This document shows positions 1-6,932 of a DNA stretch of 16,074 bases, piece after piece (position 1 is the stretch's first letter; the number at the start of each line of letters is the position of its first letter). The notes below the pieces were generated by a model. That model did no database searches. It was not told where the DNA came from and worked only from the letters and a program-made list of their open reading frames with translations. Origin of the DNA: Candidatus Woesearchaeota archaeon (lineage in GTDB: Archaea; Nanobdellota; Nanobdellia; Woesearchaeales; UBA11576); assembly GCA_030591125.1 (NCBI GenBank), contig JAUVBP010000003.1:1-16074 (forward strand), read 5' to 3'. The translations under genes were made by a program, and so were the position numbers.

Positions 1-2
1 AT

Positions 3-545
3 CCTCATAGGCCACATGATATTGCAGGCCCTGGCAATAAGTACTGCTGGGAAGTCATAAGGGGCCTTGCCCTCCAGTATAGGGGGGATGGATTCGCATT
101 CCAATACCCCTCTGACCCTGAGAGCTGTAAAGACACGGATTCATTCAGGAGATACGTGCTTCCGTCTATAGAGCTGCACCGGAACAGCCAATACCACCAC
201 ATCACAGGCACCAGGCCGAACCCATTTGCCACACATGAGGACCTGAAAGTGGCTGCAGTCGATACGATATGCTCAAGGCTTGACGACCGGGCGTACCAGG
301 GTGGCACTCACACATTTGAACAGCTGGTAAAGGTCATAAAGAAGAATGATCCGAAAAGGGCAGGCCAGATGTGGCCGATCTATTCACTCATGAAGAAGCT
401 TCAACAGCCAAAGGTGGAGTCGATAACTTCATTGGGCAGATTCCCTAACATCGGCATCCCTGACGAGATGTATGATAAGACTATTGAACTCACTAATGAA
501 GTGGTCAGGATGCTCAAAGAAAAGCAAGGCTATACTGATCTTTAG
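3..545 (+). CDS. Conserved hypothetical protein, HD-like metal-binding candidate (5' truncated)
   Basis: The frame is open from the window edge (codons from base 3) to the TAG at 543-545, so the true start lies upstream; the GTG at 156 is only an internal codon. The visible 180 residues begin with RPHDIAGPGNKY and continue to a histidine cluster (HRNSQYHH). They align along their whole length with the protein encoded at 984-1733, including LKVAAVDTIC against IALAALDTLC and the C-terminal VRMLKEKQGYTDL against IRMLENDHGYSGL. The two are therefore tandem paralogues. An HD pair followed about 35-40 residues later by H...HH recalls HD-like families such as DUF5662, which suggests a divalent-metal site; that is inference from spacing, not a firm assignment. 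No signal peptide or membrane segment is visible in the part present. Function unknown. Confidence 0.8.
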   Translation, partial: PHRPHDIAGPGNKYCWEVIRGLALQYRGDGFAFQYPSDPESCKDTDSFRRYVLPSIELHRNSQYHHITGTRPNPFATHEDLKVAAVDTICSRLDDRAYQGGTHTFEQLVKVIKKNDPKRAGQMWPIYSLMKKLQQPKVESITSLGRFPNIGIPDEMYDKTIELTNEVVRMLKEKQGYTDL

Positions 546-562
546 AAAAGAATTCTAAAAAA
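541..562. terminator. Bidirectional hairpin/T-tract between convergent genes
   Basis: TTTAGAA (541-547) and TTCTAAA (553-559) form a 7-bp inverted repeat with a 5-base loop. It is followed on the plus strand by an A run (557-562), which is a T run on the minus strand directly after the stop of the gene at 563-859. Archaeal termination relies mainly on U-rich RNA, so it fits best as a minus-strand terminator. Confidence 0.45.
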
Positions 563-859
563 TTATTGGGCAACTTTATGTTCTGCCCTGACTTTTGCCC
601 TATCTGCTATCACCATCGCACCCCATACTGCAAATATTGTCAGGGTTATGGTCACACCGAGGGCGAGATCCACAAGAAAATTCTCTCCGATCATGAAAAG
701 TTCACCATTCCAGGCATGATCCACCAGGCCGAAGATAGCGCCACCTGCCAGAAGTTTAGTCAACCATGAATGATATCTGTCTTCTTTCCATGAAGGGAAC
801 CTGCTCTTCAGACCCTTATGCACTATTGCTGCTACTGTTGGTACTATGAAACAACCCAT
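563..859 (-). CDS. Small integral membrane protein, unknown family
   Basis: 98 residues beginning MGCFIVPTVAAIVHKG. Hydrophobic segments lie at about residues 2-15, 35-50 and 58-85, separated by a short charged stretch (KSRFPSWKEDRYHSW). The last segment is long and strongly hydrophobic, and the C-terminus is basic and charged (ADRAKVRAEHKVAQ). The start at 859 is supported by a Shine-Dalgarno motif GAGGTG (868-873, minus strand) 8 bases upstream and by a TATA-like AATATAAATC further up. It sits between the two paralogous plus-strand genes, convergent with the first and divergent from the second. I recognise no family; the GAIFGLVDHAWNGELF segment is a useful search handle. Role unknown. Confidence 0.75.
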   Translation of the reverse strand: MGCFIVPTVAAIVHKGLKSRFPSWKEDRYHSWLTKLLAGGAIFGLVDHAWNGELFMIGENFLVDLALGVTITLTIFAVWGAMVIADRAKVRAEHKVAQ

Positions 860-893
860 TTAAACACCACCTCTACACCGTCTCTGCAGTCCT

Positions 894-906
894 GATTTAT
901 ATTATT
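894..906 (-). promoter_or_regulatory. TATA box for the gene at 563-859
   Basis: On the minus strand this reads AATAATATAAATC. Transcription would begin near 873, leaving a very short leader that still holds the GAGGTG ribosome-binding motif. Confidence 0.4.
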
Positions 907-952
907 AACCCCGATTCTGGCCTAGAAAAACGGGAATTATCCAACCAAAACA

Positions 953-960
953 TTTTTATA
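953..960 (+). promoter_or_regulatory. TATA box for the gene at 984
   Basis: TTTTTATA is centred 27 bases before the ATG at 984, so the transcript is expected to be leaderless or nearly so. This supports the chosen start. Confidence 0.6.
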
Positions 961-983
961 CCACTAAACAGTAGTATTTAAAC

Positions 984-1733
984 ATGGGAGAAGCAGGACT
1001 AGTCACAGAAGAGCAATTGATGGATTTCATCCTCAGGACAGATAGGCATTCCTACAGGGTAGAGTATTACGCTCAGGAGATCAGCAAGAGGCTCGAAAGT
1101 AAAGGCATTCTCATAGGAAGGCATGATCACCAGAGACCTCACGACATTGAAGGGCCCGGTAACAAGTTCGATCCGAAGGTGCTCTTCGGCCTTGCTTTGG
1201 GCAGCAGAGGGGAAGACCCAGAGACACGGAGGAAGTATGTCCAGCCAGCCATAGATTATCACAGGAAGTATCAGAAGCACCATCAGGTATGGTCTATGCC
1301 CGAGATGTGGCAGAGCATGCTGAAAGACCCTAAACGTGTGGGTTACGTCAGGGCAGAGAACATAGCTTTGGCCGCCCTTGACACACTATGTTATATCTCT
1401 GAGTATAAAGGATATGATCCAAGGTTGATAGAGGTAGATTATATCAGCGCCATGCGGAAGTTCATCGACGAACAGCACCCGAACCAGGCAAAGATCATGA
1501 AGACAGTATACAAAAAGATGTTGGTTGTCCCGACTCCTGATGTGAGCAGGATATTATGTCCATACGACATACCTGATGACCTCGGTCTCGACAGCGGGAT
1601 GAAAGAGAAGATAGAGATGAGAAGTCTTGAGACGATCAGGATGCTGGAGAATGATCATGGTTATTCTGGTCTGGAGTTCAGGTTCCTGACCCAGTCCATG
1701 GACGTGGAAGACATAGAGCTTGAGGAGATATAG
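984..1733 (+). CDS. Conserved hypothetical protein, HD-like metal-binding candidate
   Basis: 249 residues, full-length paralogue of the truncated protein at the left edge. It opens with a helical, charged N-terminus (RTDRHSYRVEYYAQEISKRL), then GRHDHQRPHDIEGPGNKF (about 45-62), YHRKYQKHHQVW (about 92-103) and a mostly helical C-terminal half ending in an acidic tail (VEDIELEEI). H53-D54, H93 and H99-H100 are conserved in the paralogue and could form a metal site. The HD-x(n)-KF...H...HH pattern resembles HD-like families such as DUF5662, but I cannot confirm membership. No signal peptide or membrane segment is seen, so it is probably cytoplasmic. The TATA box 27 bases upstream favours this ATG. 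Function unknown; a metal-dependent hydrolase is one possibility. Confidence 0.85.
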   Translation: MGEAGLVTEEQLMDFILRTDRHSYRVEYYAQEISKRLESKGILIGRHDHQRPHDIEGPGNKFDPKVLFGLALGSRGEDPETRRKYVQPAIDYHRKYQKHHQVWSMPEMWQSMLKDPKRVGYVRAENIALAALDTLCYISEYKGYDPRLIEVDYISAMRKFIDEQHPNQAKIMKTVYKKMLVVPTPDVSRILCPYDIPDDLGLDSGMKEKIEMRSLETIRMLENDHGYSGLEFRFLTQSMDVEDIELEEI

Positions 1734-1847
1734 TTAGATATATTTATTAGTGGAAATCAAGAACCAGCAACAGGCATTGAATTGAGTTTTATCCCCGGGC
1801 GCTGGCGTGTCAATATCATTTACCGTCAGCAGCTGATGAGGGCGAGC

Positions 1848-2591
1848 TTATTTCTTTGCTGTTTTCCAGAGGACATCGAAGTATTGCTTGTATCCTTTGG
1901 CAGCTTCCGGATCCCTTATCAGTGTCGCTATCGGCTTTTCTGTCCAGACAATTATCGCCACGTTATCACCATAGATCATCGTTTCAGATAGTGAGTCGAA
2001 ATGTTTCGGTAAGAATCTTATCTGAGTCATTTTACTCTGTATCTGTCCGCTCCAGCCTTTCAGTTCTTCATTAAATACCATCTTTGCCACGATCCCTTTC
2101 TCAATTCTTTTTTCATTGTAGTTCTTCCAGAATGTAGAACCCATTATCGTCAGTGATGATTCTGGCGCTCCAAAGACAAAGTAGTCTGTACGCTCTTTTA
2201 CTGTGTCTTGCAGAAGAGTCTTTATACCTCTTACCCCCCTGAATATGACTGCATCCTGTTTCTGGCTTGAAATCGCGTATACTTTTTGTACCTCTGTTTT
2301 TATATATTCAGCCACCTGTTTTTTCTTGTCCAGCAGTTCCTGTTCTTTTTTGATCATATCTGTTATCGCTTCTGGCAGTGCAGTCTGGAATGTCTTCTTC
2401 TTACCTTCCAGAATGAACGTCACCAGCCCTTTGTCTACTAGTTTCTCCAGGTTATCGTAGACTATGTTCCTGTGGAAACCAGTTTTCTTTATGAGCTCTC
2501 CTGCTGTGGCCTGGCCTAGCCTGATCAACGCATAGTAGACTATCGCTTCATTCCTGTTCAGGCCGAGCTTTTCCAGTTTAGCATGATCCAT
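1848..2591 (-). CDS. TrmB-family transcriptional regulator
   Basis: 247 residues from the chosen ATG at 2591 (MDHAKLEKLGL). The N-terminal 70 residues form a winged helix-turn-helix of the TrmB type (LGLNRNEAIVYYALIRLGQATAGELIKKTG, then HRNIVYDNLEKLVDKGLV). A coiled stretch (about 85-115) and a C-terminal TrmB effector-type domain follow, with FRGVRGIKTLL, FVFGAP, FWKNYNEKRIEKGI and YGDNVAIIVWTEKPIATLIRD. TrmB proteins are archaeal repressors or activators, often sugar-responsive; the ligand here is unknown. The frame is open to 2648, but a TATA box centred about 27 bases before 2591 argues for the internal start and a leaderless mRNA. It diverges from a methyltransferase gene, and an inverted repeat between the two promoters is a likely binding site, so autoregulation and control of the neighbour are plausible. 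Confidence 0.9.
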   Translation of the reverse strand: MDHAKLEKLGLNRNEAIVYYALIRLGQATAGELIKKTGFHRNIVYDNLEKLVDKGLVTFILEGKKKTFQTALPEAITDMIKKEQELLDKKKQVAEYIKTEVQKVYAISSQKQDAVIFRGVRGIKTLLQDTVKERTDYFVFGAPESSLTIMGSTFWKNYNEKRIEKGIVAKMVFNEELKGWSGQIQSKMTQIRFLPKHFDSLSETMIYGDNVAIIVWTEKPIATLIRDPEAAKGYKQYFDVLWKTAKK

Positions 2592-2610
2592 AGTAATTGC
2601 TGGAAAGAAC

Positions 2611-2625
2611 CAGTATATATATTTT
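2611..2625 (-). promoter_or_regulatory. TATA box of the TrmB-family gene
   Basis: The minus strand reads AAAATATATATACTG, centred about 27 bases before the ATG at 2591. It decides the start in favour of 2591 over 2648. Confidence 0.6.
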
Positions 2626-2645
2626 GTCATCACAATATGTGACAA
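2624..2645. promoter_or_regulatory. Candidate operator between divergent promoters
   Basis: Two overlapping inverted repeats: TTGTCA (2624-2629) with TGACAA (2640-2645), and TCACA (2630-2634) with TGTGA (2638-2642) around ATA. The site abuts the minus-strand TATA box and lies just before the plus-strand TATA box, where a regulator could block or help TFB/TBP at both promoters. The adjacent TrmB protein is the natural candidate binder; this is inference. Confidence 0.5.
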
Positions 2646-2651
2646 CATAAG

Positions 2652-2661
2652 TTAAAATATT
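2652..2661 (+). promoter_or_regulatory. TATA box of the methyltransferase gene
   Basis: TTAAAATATT is centred 26-27 bases before the ATG at 2683, which predicts a leaderless transcript. Confidence 0.5.
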
Positions 2662-2682
2662 ACCGGTTTTTACTACGCTATC

Positions 2683-3378
2683 ATGGAGACGCGAAATGGC
2701 GATACGAGCTTTGTAGAGGCTTATTCCCAGAACGATAGGACTGAAGACCTCCTCATCCACCCAGTCATATGTGGCTTTTTAGGAGACCCATCTGGCGTGA
2801 AAATCGTTGATTATGGCTGCGGTGAAGGTGAACTTGCGTTCAAGTTCGCAAGCCAAGGGGCAGAAGTACTAGGTCTCGATATAGACTGTGGAATGATTGA
2901 GAGTGCAAGAAGCCGCTTCGACCACCCTTCACTGTCTTTTGAACAGGTATATGAAGATGAGATTCCTGAGGCGAATGACTCTATTGACGCAGTAGTGAGC
3001 AACTTGGTCCTTATGATGATTCCCTCCATAGATAAAGTCAGAAAAGTCATTGAGGAATCACACAGAGTATTGAAAAAGAAAGGTAGGCTTATCTTCACAA
3101 TCACTAACCCTTCATTCATCGATAAGAATTTTTCTGTCTACAGGAACATCTTTAAAAACGGGTTCAATTATAATGAAGTAGGTCAGCAACATCAGTACGT
3201 CCTCAAGACTGAAGATGGAAATGAGATAACACACCCAACATTTAAGGACTACCATTATAGGTGGGAAGATTACATAAACGCAGTCTCTGATTCAAAATTA
3301 AGAATGACTCAAGTCAGAGAAATAATCGTTCCTGAGGATGATTATCCACCTTATGTCGTTTTCTTTGCAGAGAAATGA
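2683..3378 (+). CDS. Class I SAM-dependent methyltransferase
   Basis: 231 residues with the Rossmann-type SAM fold of the Methyltransf_11/UbiE-like group. Motif I is VDYGCGEGE (about 42-50), the ribose-binding acidic residue lies in VLGLDID (about 62-68), and the motif IV region is SIDAVVSNLVLMMIPS, followed by a helix ending HRVLKKKGRLIFTITNPSF. The C-terminal part (YRNIF, YNEVGQQHQYVL, DYHYRWEDYINAV) probably forms the substrate pocket and matches the small-molecule methyltransferase layout better than RNA or DNA enzymes. The substrate cannot be told from sequence. It is divergent from the TrmB-type regulator and shares an operator-like region with it, so it may be a target of that regulator. 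Confidence 0.88.
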   Translation: METRNGDTSFVEAYSQNDRTEDLLIHPVICGFLGDPSGVKIVDYGCGEGELAFKFASQGAEVLGLDIDCGMIESARSRFDHPSLSFEQVYEDEIPEANDSIDAVVSNLVLMMIPSIDKVRKVIEESHRVLKKKGRLIFTITNPSFIDKNFSVYRNIFKNGFNYNEVGQQHQYVLKTEDGNEITHPTFKDYHYRWEDYINAVSDSKLRMTQVREIIVPEDDYPPYVVFFAEK

Positions 3379-3385
3379 TACTTAA

Positions 3386-3413
3386 ATCTTGTATTGACTT
3401 TGTCATACAAGAT
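3386..3413. repeat. Long inverted repeat after the methyltransferase gene
   Basis: ATCTTGTA (3386-3393) pairs with TACAAGAT (3406-3413), and TGAC (3395-3398) pairs with GTCA (3402-3405) around TTT, leaving one unpaired T. That gives a 12-bp interrupted stem with a 3-base loop. There is no T tract after it on the plus strand, so it may be a 3'-end stabiliser, a bidirectional hairpin or a protein-binding site. Its TTTGTCAT core resembles one half of the operator at 2624-2645. Confidence 0.5.
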
Positions 3414-3499
3414 CGCAAGCTCAGGTTCAATAGACATAATGTATTTTGGTGAATAGCTACAGGCATCCGATCACCTCTTTTTCCCACTCAGAGACAACA

Positions 3500-3508
3500 A
3501 ATATTTAA
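3500..3508 (+). promoter_or_regulatory. TATA box of folD
   Basis: AATATTTAA is centred about 30 bases before the ATG at 3534, predicting a start only a few bases upstream of the codon. Confidence 0.5.
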
Positions 3509-3533
3509 GAACAACAACAGCTGTTTCTCACCC

Positions 3534-4415
3534 ATGGGCGAACTGATAGATGGAAAGATAGTATCTAAGGCAGTCAAGGAAGACGTAGCGAAAGAAGTAG
3601 CTGAACTTGCAGAAAAGCACAGGATAATCCCTACCCTTTACGCAGTCCTGGTCGGCAACGATCCTGCTTCCCAATTCTATGTGAAAAAGAAGAAAAAGAC
3701 TTGTGAAAAGATGGGTATGGAATCAGTAGTTCATGAACTGCCCGAGAGCACGACACAGGAGACACTCGAGAAGCTCATAGCCGAACTGAACAGTAAGAAG
3801 GACGTCAACGGGATCCTTGTACAGCTACCTCTCCCAAAACATATGGATGAGTACGAGATAATAAAGTTGATAGATCCCATGAAAGATGTAGATGGTTTCA
3901 CGCATCACAGCATAGGTGATCTGTATCTTGGAAGGGATTGTCTTCAGCCATGCACTCCTAGCGGGATAATAAGATTGCTTGATCATTACAATATTCCGAT
4001 TGAAGGAAAAGATGCAGTTGTCATAGGCAGGAGCAATATTGTCGGCAGGCCTATCTCACTCCTGCTTCAGCACAGGAACGCCACAGTGACGATGTGTCAC
4101 TCACGCACCAATGACCTCCAGTACAAGGCCGCCCAGGCAGACATCCTTGTAGCCGCCATAGGCAGGGCAGAGATTGTCAAAGGAGACTATATCAAGGAAG
4201 GCAGTGTTGTGATAGACGTAGGGATAAACAGGGTTGAAGATCATACTAAAGATAAAGGTTATAGGATAGTCGGTGACGTCGAATTCAGCACCGCATCAGA
4301 ACGCGCTTCTTACATCACACCAGTACCCGGTGGTGTAGGTCTGATGACCATCGCGTGCCTGATGGAGAACACGCTGAAAGCGTGCAGGATGCAGAACAAC
4401 ATACAACAGACGTGA
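3534..4415 (+). CDS. folD: Bifunctional methylenetetrahydrofolate dehydrogenase/cyclohydrolase FolD
   Basis: 293 residues, the usual FolD length. The enzyme interconverts 5,10-methylene-, 5,10-methenyl- and 10-formyl-tetrahydrofolate with NADP(+), supplying one-carbon units in the cytoplasm. Visible signatures are NDPASQFYVKKKKKTC (42-57), with Tyr49 and the catalytic lysine at K53 by alignment to the E. coli YVASKRKAC segment; VQLPLP (96-101); DPMKDVDGF (114-122); the dinucleotide-binding GRSNIVGRP (165-173); and TPVPGGVGLMT (262-272). All key residues are present. It has its own TATA box and is followed by T-rich DNA, so it is probably monocistronic. Many archaea lack or vary folate C1 enzymes; a complete FolD points to tetrahydrofolate use here. 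Confidence 0.97.
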   Translation: MGELIDGKIVSKAVKEDVAKEVAELAEKHRIIPTLYAVLVGNDPASQFYVKKKKKTCEKMGMESVVHELPESTTQETLEKLIAELNSKKDVNGILVQLPLPKHMDEYEIIKLIDPMKDVDGFTHHSIGDLYLGRDCLQPCTPSGIIRLLDHYNIPIEGKDAVVIGRSNIVGRPISLLLQHRNATVTMCHSRTNDLQYKAAQADILVAAIGRAEIVKGDYIKEGSVVIDVGINRVEDHTKDKGYRIVGDVEFSTASERASYITPVPGGVGLMTIACLMENTLKACRMQNNIQQT

Positions 4416-4441
4416 TTTTTTCATTTTGATAGATTTTCTTT
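4416..4441 (+). terminator. T-rich terminator after folD
   Basis: Immediately after the TGA there are runs of 6, 4, 4 and 3 T residues in 26 bases, the usual archaeal U-rich termination signal. Confidence 0.5.
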
Positions 4442-4449
4442 GAACAACG

Positions 4450-4458
4450 TTTATAAAT
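4450..4458 (+). promoter_or_regulatory. TATA box of the 815-residue exported protein gene
   Basis: TTTATAAAT is centred 27 bases before the ATG at 4481, supporting that start and a leaderless mRNA. Confidence 0.6.
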
Positions 4459-4480
4459 CGTTTTCTCGCCAACTACATCA

Positions 4481-6928
4481 ATGGCTTTCTGGAGACAGGC
4501 CATTACCTCGCTAGGGTTGATAGGATTACTAGCTTCTGACGCCTATGCACAGGGTAATGAAAAAAAGGTGACCACGCAGGGTGCCGCCAGCAGTGTTTCA
4601 GATAGCATAAGCATTGAGCAGATGATGGCGTCTTCAAGAAAAGCCACCTGGAAAGTCGCAGCAGAGCCATACACCGAACCTACATTGGAGGACGCACCAG
4701 GTTTCCTGAAGCCGAAGAAGAGAAGACCACAGGCAAACACCCCGCCGCAGTGGAGCATTGAAGGCACCAAAGGTGGAGCGATGGGCGATGCATTCTACAG
4801 CATACCCCGTGACTTCCATCTTGACTTAGGAGGACAGTATGGCACCATCAAAGGTCACGGTTTCTCATGGAAAGCTGGAGAGAAAGAGTTCTACTACAGA
4901 GGGTATCCTGTGCTGGAGAACATAAAGTCCCTGGAAGGGGAACGATATGACGAGGCGATCACTCTGTGTGACAAGACACTTGCAGAGTTCCTTGATACCT
5001 ATGAGACAGAACGACCTACCATAGAGCAGGCTCTTGACGAGAACATTTCAACACTTCAAACACAGCTCTCAGATATATACCTGGGAAAGTATGAGCAGAA
5101 GTTTGTTTTCGATCTTTTCATACACCTGTTGGGGATACTTCCTGAATACGGGAGTGATGATGGCGAGCTTACATCCGATGAGTATATCCCTCTGGGCAAG
5201 GAGCTGGAAGAGTTCGCCAGTGATTTCTATGATGATGATGTCAGCGAGGAGGACAAGCAGAGGACACAGGATGCCATCAATGGATTTGCCAGAGACATGT
5301 TCAATAGCTACAAGGACACTGATACTTATCACACCATAAGGACTGTCGGGCAGGACCCCGAAAATAATATCAAGGTAGGCAGCATGACGCTCGGCGATCT
5401 TGAGCGGCTTGCAGAAGGCTTCGGGGAGATACTTGATGTTGAACAGACCCGCGAAGGTATAAGAGGTAGCAGGACTCTCCGAGGAAGAGGTGTCGCTCAC
5501 GCGGAATTATCGATGACTTCTGAAGTGAGCACAGGTGAACAGTCAGGAGAGTTCAACCATTCTGTGCTTTCGGATAATCGCGCGGATGCCCTTGCACATA
5601 CAGATATCGATCTGAGGTTCAAGAGAGGCACACCAGTATATGTCTACGTGACTGATGAAAGGATCAAGTTGTCATTGGAACAGTTCGGAAAGCTTGCAGG
5701 TTTTGATTTCCATCTTCTTGATGTAGAGCTCAAAGCATCCATGGACTATCTGTACCATGCACAATCAAGGTTCGCCGAGTCATTTGAGCTCTCCGAACCT
5801 ACAAGAAGAGGCTGGCAGGGAGTCGGTATGGTATATGACAAAGGAAGATCTGTCTTTGAGAGGGCAGATATCACGATATCTGGAGAGGTAAACACTGCCG
5901 AAAAGAGCATCAGCGGAAGATTCCATGAGGAATGGCTGAAGAAGTACAAGAAGCACGAGCTTACATCATTATATGTCTTCAACCAGGAGACCCACCATCG
6001 CGGATGGTACTTTGTGTCTGCAGGAGTCCAGATGGGGGATGAGAAGGAGGTCTGGCGCTGGAGGGAGACAGAGGCGAGCATGCGTCTGGTGCTTGGACAA
6101 GAAGAAGAGATTACCAACACACAACATAGAGATGGTCATAAGGACGAAAGGTTCATATTCCGTCCCCGCGTCAATGTCGCTGGCGGGTTCAGGCACGGAT
6201 TGATGTCTCCGTTCTTTGCTTACACGCAGCTTCCTCTGGAGACATTACGTTTCGGCATTCTGCTCGACATCCCTCATGTACCGAGCAGGGTATATGTGCG
6301 TGCAACTCATGATGACTTCACCCCAAAGAATCCCATGTCTGACAACACAGACATCTCTGCAGAGGCATCTGTCGTGCTGTTGGATGCTGAAGGGAACAGG
6401 AAAGTCATGGACTATTACATCCAGGAAGAGCTGTCTCAGGCATCGCCACGCGTGAGCAAACAGATGGACAACCAGATGCTGAAGTCAGCACTATATTCTG
6501 ATCTCGAAGGGATGATCATGACTGCACGCGCCATAGATAAAGATCTGAGTCTCCAGGGAGTATGGGGGACAGGATCTCCATTCTTTATAGGCATGGGCTA
6601 TTTTGGTAATGTCGGTGAGAACTTCCATGGAGGTAACCTGATCATCGGGTATGATGAGTTTGCCTTTGATGCAGGCCTTGCTGCTTTGAGCAAGGATGAG
6701 AACCATGGCCACGCCCTGCGCGCATCAGTATCAGGCAGGATCTGCGACACGATAATACATCTCGGAGTGGACGGGATGCTCCCTGCACAGATGGATGATA
6801 ATGGAGAGAACTATGGCTCGTTGCAGCCAGGACTTGACGCCACACTTAACATCTCCGGTTATTTCCATGAAGAAGTATTGCTCAGAGTGTTCAGTCCAGG
6901 ATGGTGGAAGAAGAAGATGTCTGATTGA
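4481..6928 (+). CDS. Large exported protein of unknown family, strand-rich C-terminal half
   Basis: 815 residues with a Sec-type signal peptide: basic residue R5, a hydrophobic core (SLGLIGLLAS) and a likely cleavage site after AYA at residue 23. There is no second membrane segment or C-terminal anchor; the protein ends SPGWWKKKMSD. A linker rich in Pro, Lys and Arg (about 55-95) precedes a mixed helical region with acidic stretches (about 140-300). From about residue 370 the pattern changes to alternating polar/hydrophobic runs with many Gly and aromatic residues (for example LETLRFGILLDIPHV, GMGYFGNVGENFHGG, LIIGYDEFAFDAGLAAL), like beta-sandwich or barrel proteins. I recognise no family. 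The gene runs tail to tail, 4 bp apart, with a lytic-transglycosylase-like gene, so a joint role outside the membrane is possible. A barrel in an organism presumed to lack an outer membrane would be odd; a surface or secreted effector is an alternative. Confidence 0.85.
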   Translation: MAFWRQAITSLGLIGLLASDAYAQGNEKKVTTQGAASSVSDSISIEQMMASSRKATWKVAAEPYTEPTLEDAPGFLKPKKRRPQANTPPQWSIEGTKGGAMGDAFYSIPRDFHLDLGGQYGTIKGHGFSWKAGEKEFYYRGYPVLENIKSLEGERYDEAITLCDKTLAEFLDTYETERPTIEQALDENISTLQTQLSDIYLGKYEQKFVFDLFIHLLGILPEYGSDDGELTSDEYIPLGKELEEFASDFYDDDVSEEDKQRTQDAINGFARDMFNSYKDTDTYHTIRTVGQDPENNIKVGSMTLGDLERLAEGFGEILDVEQTREGIRGSRTLRGRGVAHAELSMTSEVSTGEQSGEFNHSVLSDNRADALAHTDIDLRFKRGTPVYVYVTDERIKLSLEQFGKLAGFDFHLLDVELKASMDYLYHAQSRFAESFELSEPTRRGWQGVGMVYDKGRSVFERADITISGEVNTAEKSISGRFHEEWLKKYKKHELTSLYVFNQETHHRGWYFVSAGVQMGDEKEVWRWRETEASMRLVLGQEEEITNTQHRDGHKDERFIFRPRVNVAGGFRHGLMSPFFAYTQLPLETLRFGILLDIPHVPSRVYVRATHDDFTPKNPMSDNTDISAEASVVLLDAEGNRKVMDYYIQEELSQASPRVSKQMDNQMLKSALYSDLEGMIMTARAIDKDLSLQGVWGTGSPFFIGMGYFGNVGENFHGGNLIIGYDEFAFDAGLAALSKDENHGHALRASVSGRICDTIIHLGVDGMLPAQMDDNGENYGSLQPGLDATLNISGYFHEEVLLRVFSPGWWKKKMSD

Positions 6929-6932
6929 GTTC

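Noticed and set aside
156..545. Complete gene starting at GTG 156
   Set aside because: The frame is open to the window edge and the upstream residues align with the paralogue at 984-1733, so the gene is truncated rather than starting here.
1801..1840. Possible C/D box RNA (TGATGA at 1834-1839) with a 7-bp stem GCTGGCG/CGTCAGC
   Set aside because: No CTGA box D follows within the usual distance on either strand, and no promoter is visible; a small intergenic hairpin is the simpler reading.
5069..5500. 143-codon minus-strand frame inside the exported protein gene
   Set aside because: It lies wholly within a well-supported gene on the other strand, has no promoter or ribosome-binding motif, and shows no recognisable motif.
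5746..6120. 124-codon minus-strand frame with Ser-rich composition
   Set aside because: Shadow of the 815-residue exported protein gene; no supporting signals.
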